From: an uncultured Spirochaetaceae bacterium | Lineage (GTDB): Bacteria > Spirochaetota > Spirochaetia > Treponematales > Treponemataceae | Assembly (NCBI GenBank): GCA_902772605.1 | Contig: CACYBG010000343.1 | Coordinates: 1 to 7,316, forward strand | Direction: 5' to 3' | Length of the DNA: 7,316 nucleotides | In this document: one piece after another, positions 7,191 to 7,316 of the stretch | How the letters are laid out: each line of letters starts with the position of its first letter | Position numbering within the stretch: the first letter of the stretch is position 1 | Made by a program: the position numbers and the translations under genes | Notes under the pieces: model-generated | The model's database searches: none | The model's input: the letters and a program-made list of their open reading frames with translations, nothing else | What the model was told of the DNA's origin: nothing

Positions 7191-7316
7191 TCAAGTAGTC
7201 TTGAACCTTGCGACATCGGCACCAAGCTGAGTAACGTTTACGTCAAATTCTTCGACGCACTTATCAAGCTGGTTTCCGCTCTTTACGACCTTCTGGGTAT
7301 TTTCGGACATAGCTTC
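7191..7316 (-). CDS. Methyl-accepting chemotaxis protein, C-terminal end (5' partial, cut by the right edge)
   Basis: Only the last 41 residues and the TGA are present. They begin EAMSENTQKVVKSGNQLD and end VNVTQLGADVARFKTT. I read this as the C-terminal end of the cytoplasmic signalling helix of a chemoreceptor: heptad-like spacing of Val, Leu and Phe with polar residues between, and a closing LGADVARFK like many spirochaete receptors. Such proteins sense ligands and control the CheA kinase through CheW at polar arrays. The ligand-binding domain, membrane segments, kinase-control tip and methylation sites are all outside the window, so the assignment rests on a short tail. No C-terminal pentapeptide for CheR binding is seen. 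The gene ends at its own terminator, so it is not cotranscribed with the exported-protein gene. Confidence 0.65.
   Translation of the reverse strand, partial: EAMSENTQKVVKSGNQLDKCVEEFDVNVTQLGADVARFKTT

Noticed and set aside
7031..7225. A 64-codon minus-strand open frame with a hydrophobic Phe-rich stretch.
   Set aside because: It overlaps the MCP end in another frame and runs through the terminator and dyad. The Phe run comes from translating the T-rich terminator tract.

Overview
The window looks like chromosomal DNA from a spirochaete, most likely a host-associated or environmental Treponema. This is an inference from three things: the moderately low GC with AT-rich spacers, the exported-protein leader ending LFAGG-R-K-D, a style I associate with Treponema, and the tail of a methyl-accepting chemotaxis protein (MCP) ending in a 'LGADVARFK' type C-terminus. 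There are no insertion sequences, tRNAs, rRNAs, CRISPR arrays or phage genes.

Left and centre (1-4730, plus strand): a two-gene unit. The first gene is very large and is cut by the left edge. It encodes a DUF4132-family protein of at least 1422 residues, with a helical HEAT-like N-terminal half and a conserved DUF4132/DUF7737-type C-terminus. Fourteen bases after its stop, behind a good ribosome binding site, comes a 148-residue protein I do not recognise by name. Its predicted strand and helix order, and an ending typical of MoaD/ThiS proteins, suggest a ubiquitin-like beta-grasp fold. DUF4132 proteins often occur beside MoxR-type AAA+ ATPases and VWA proteins in what have been proposed to be NTP-dependent chaperone or conflict systems. 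The left boundary may therefore cut through a larger operon of that kind. This pair is the best candidate for an undescribed system here.

Right half (4740-7316, minus strand): read in the direction of transcription, the order is the 3' end of an MCP gene (7316-7191), a clear intrinsic terminator, a sigma70-like promoter, a gene for an exported protein of unknown function that is probably beta-rich (6991-5507), and 14 bases later an acyl-ACP thioesterase gene (5492-4740). The last two probably share a transcript, although a perfect TATAAT just before the thioesterase gene could give it a promoter of its own. The thioesterase meets the plus-strand unit tail to tail with only 9 bases between stop codons and no convincing terminator.

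Nothing in the sequence links the DUF4132 unit functionally to the minus-strand genes; they appear simply to be neighbours.
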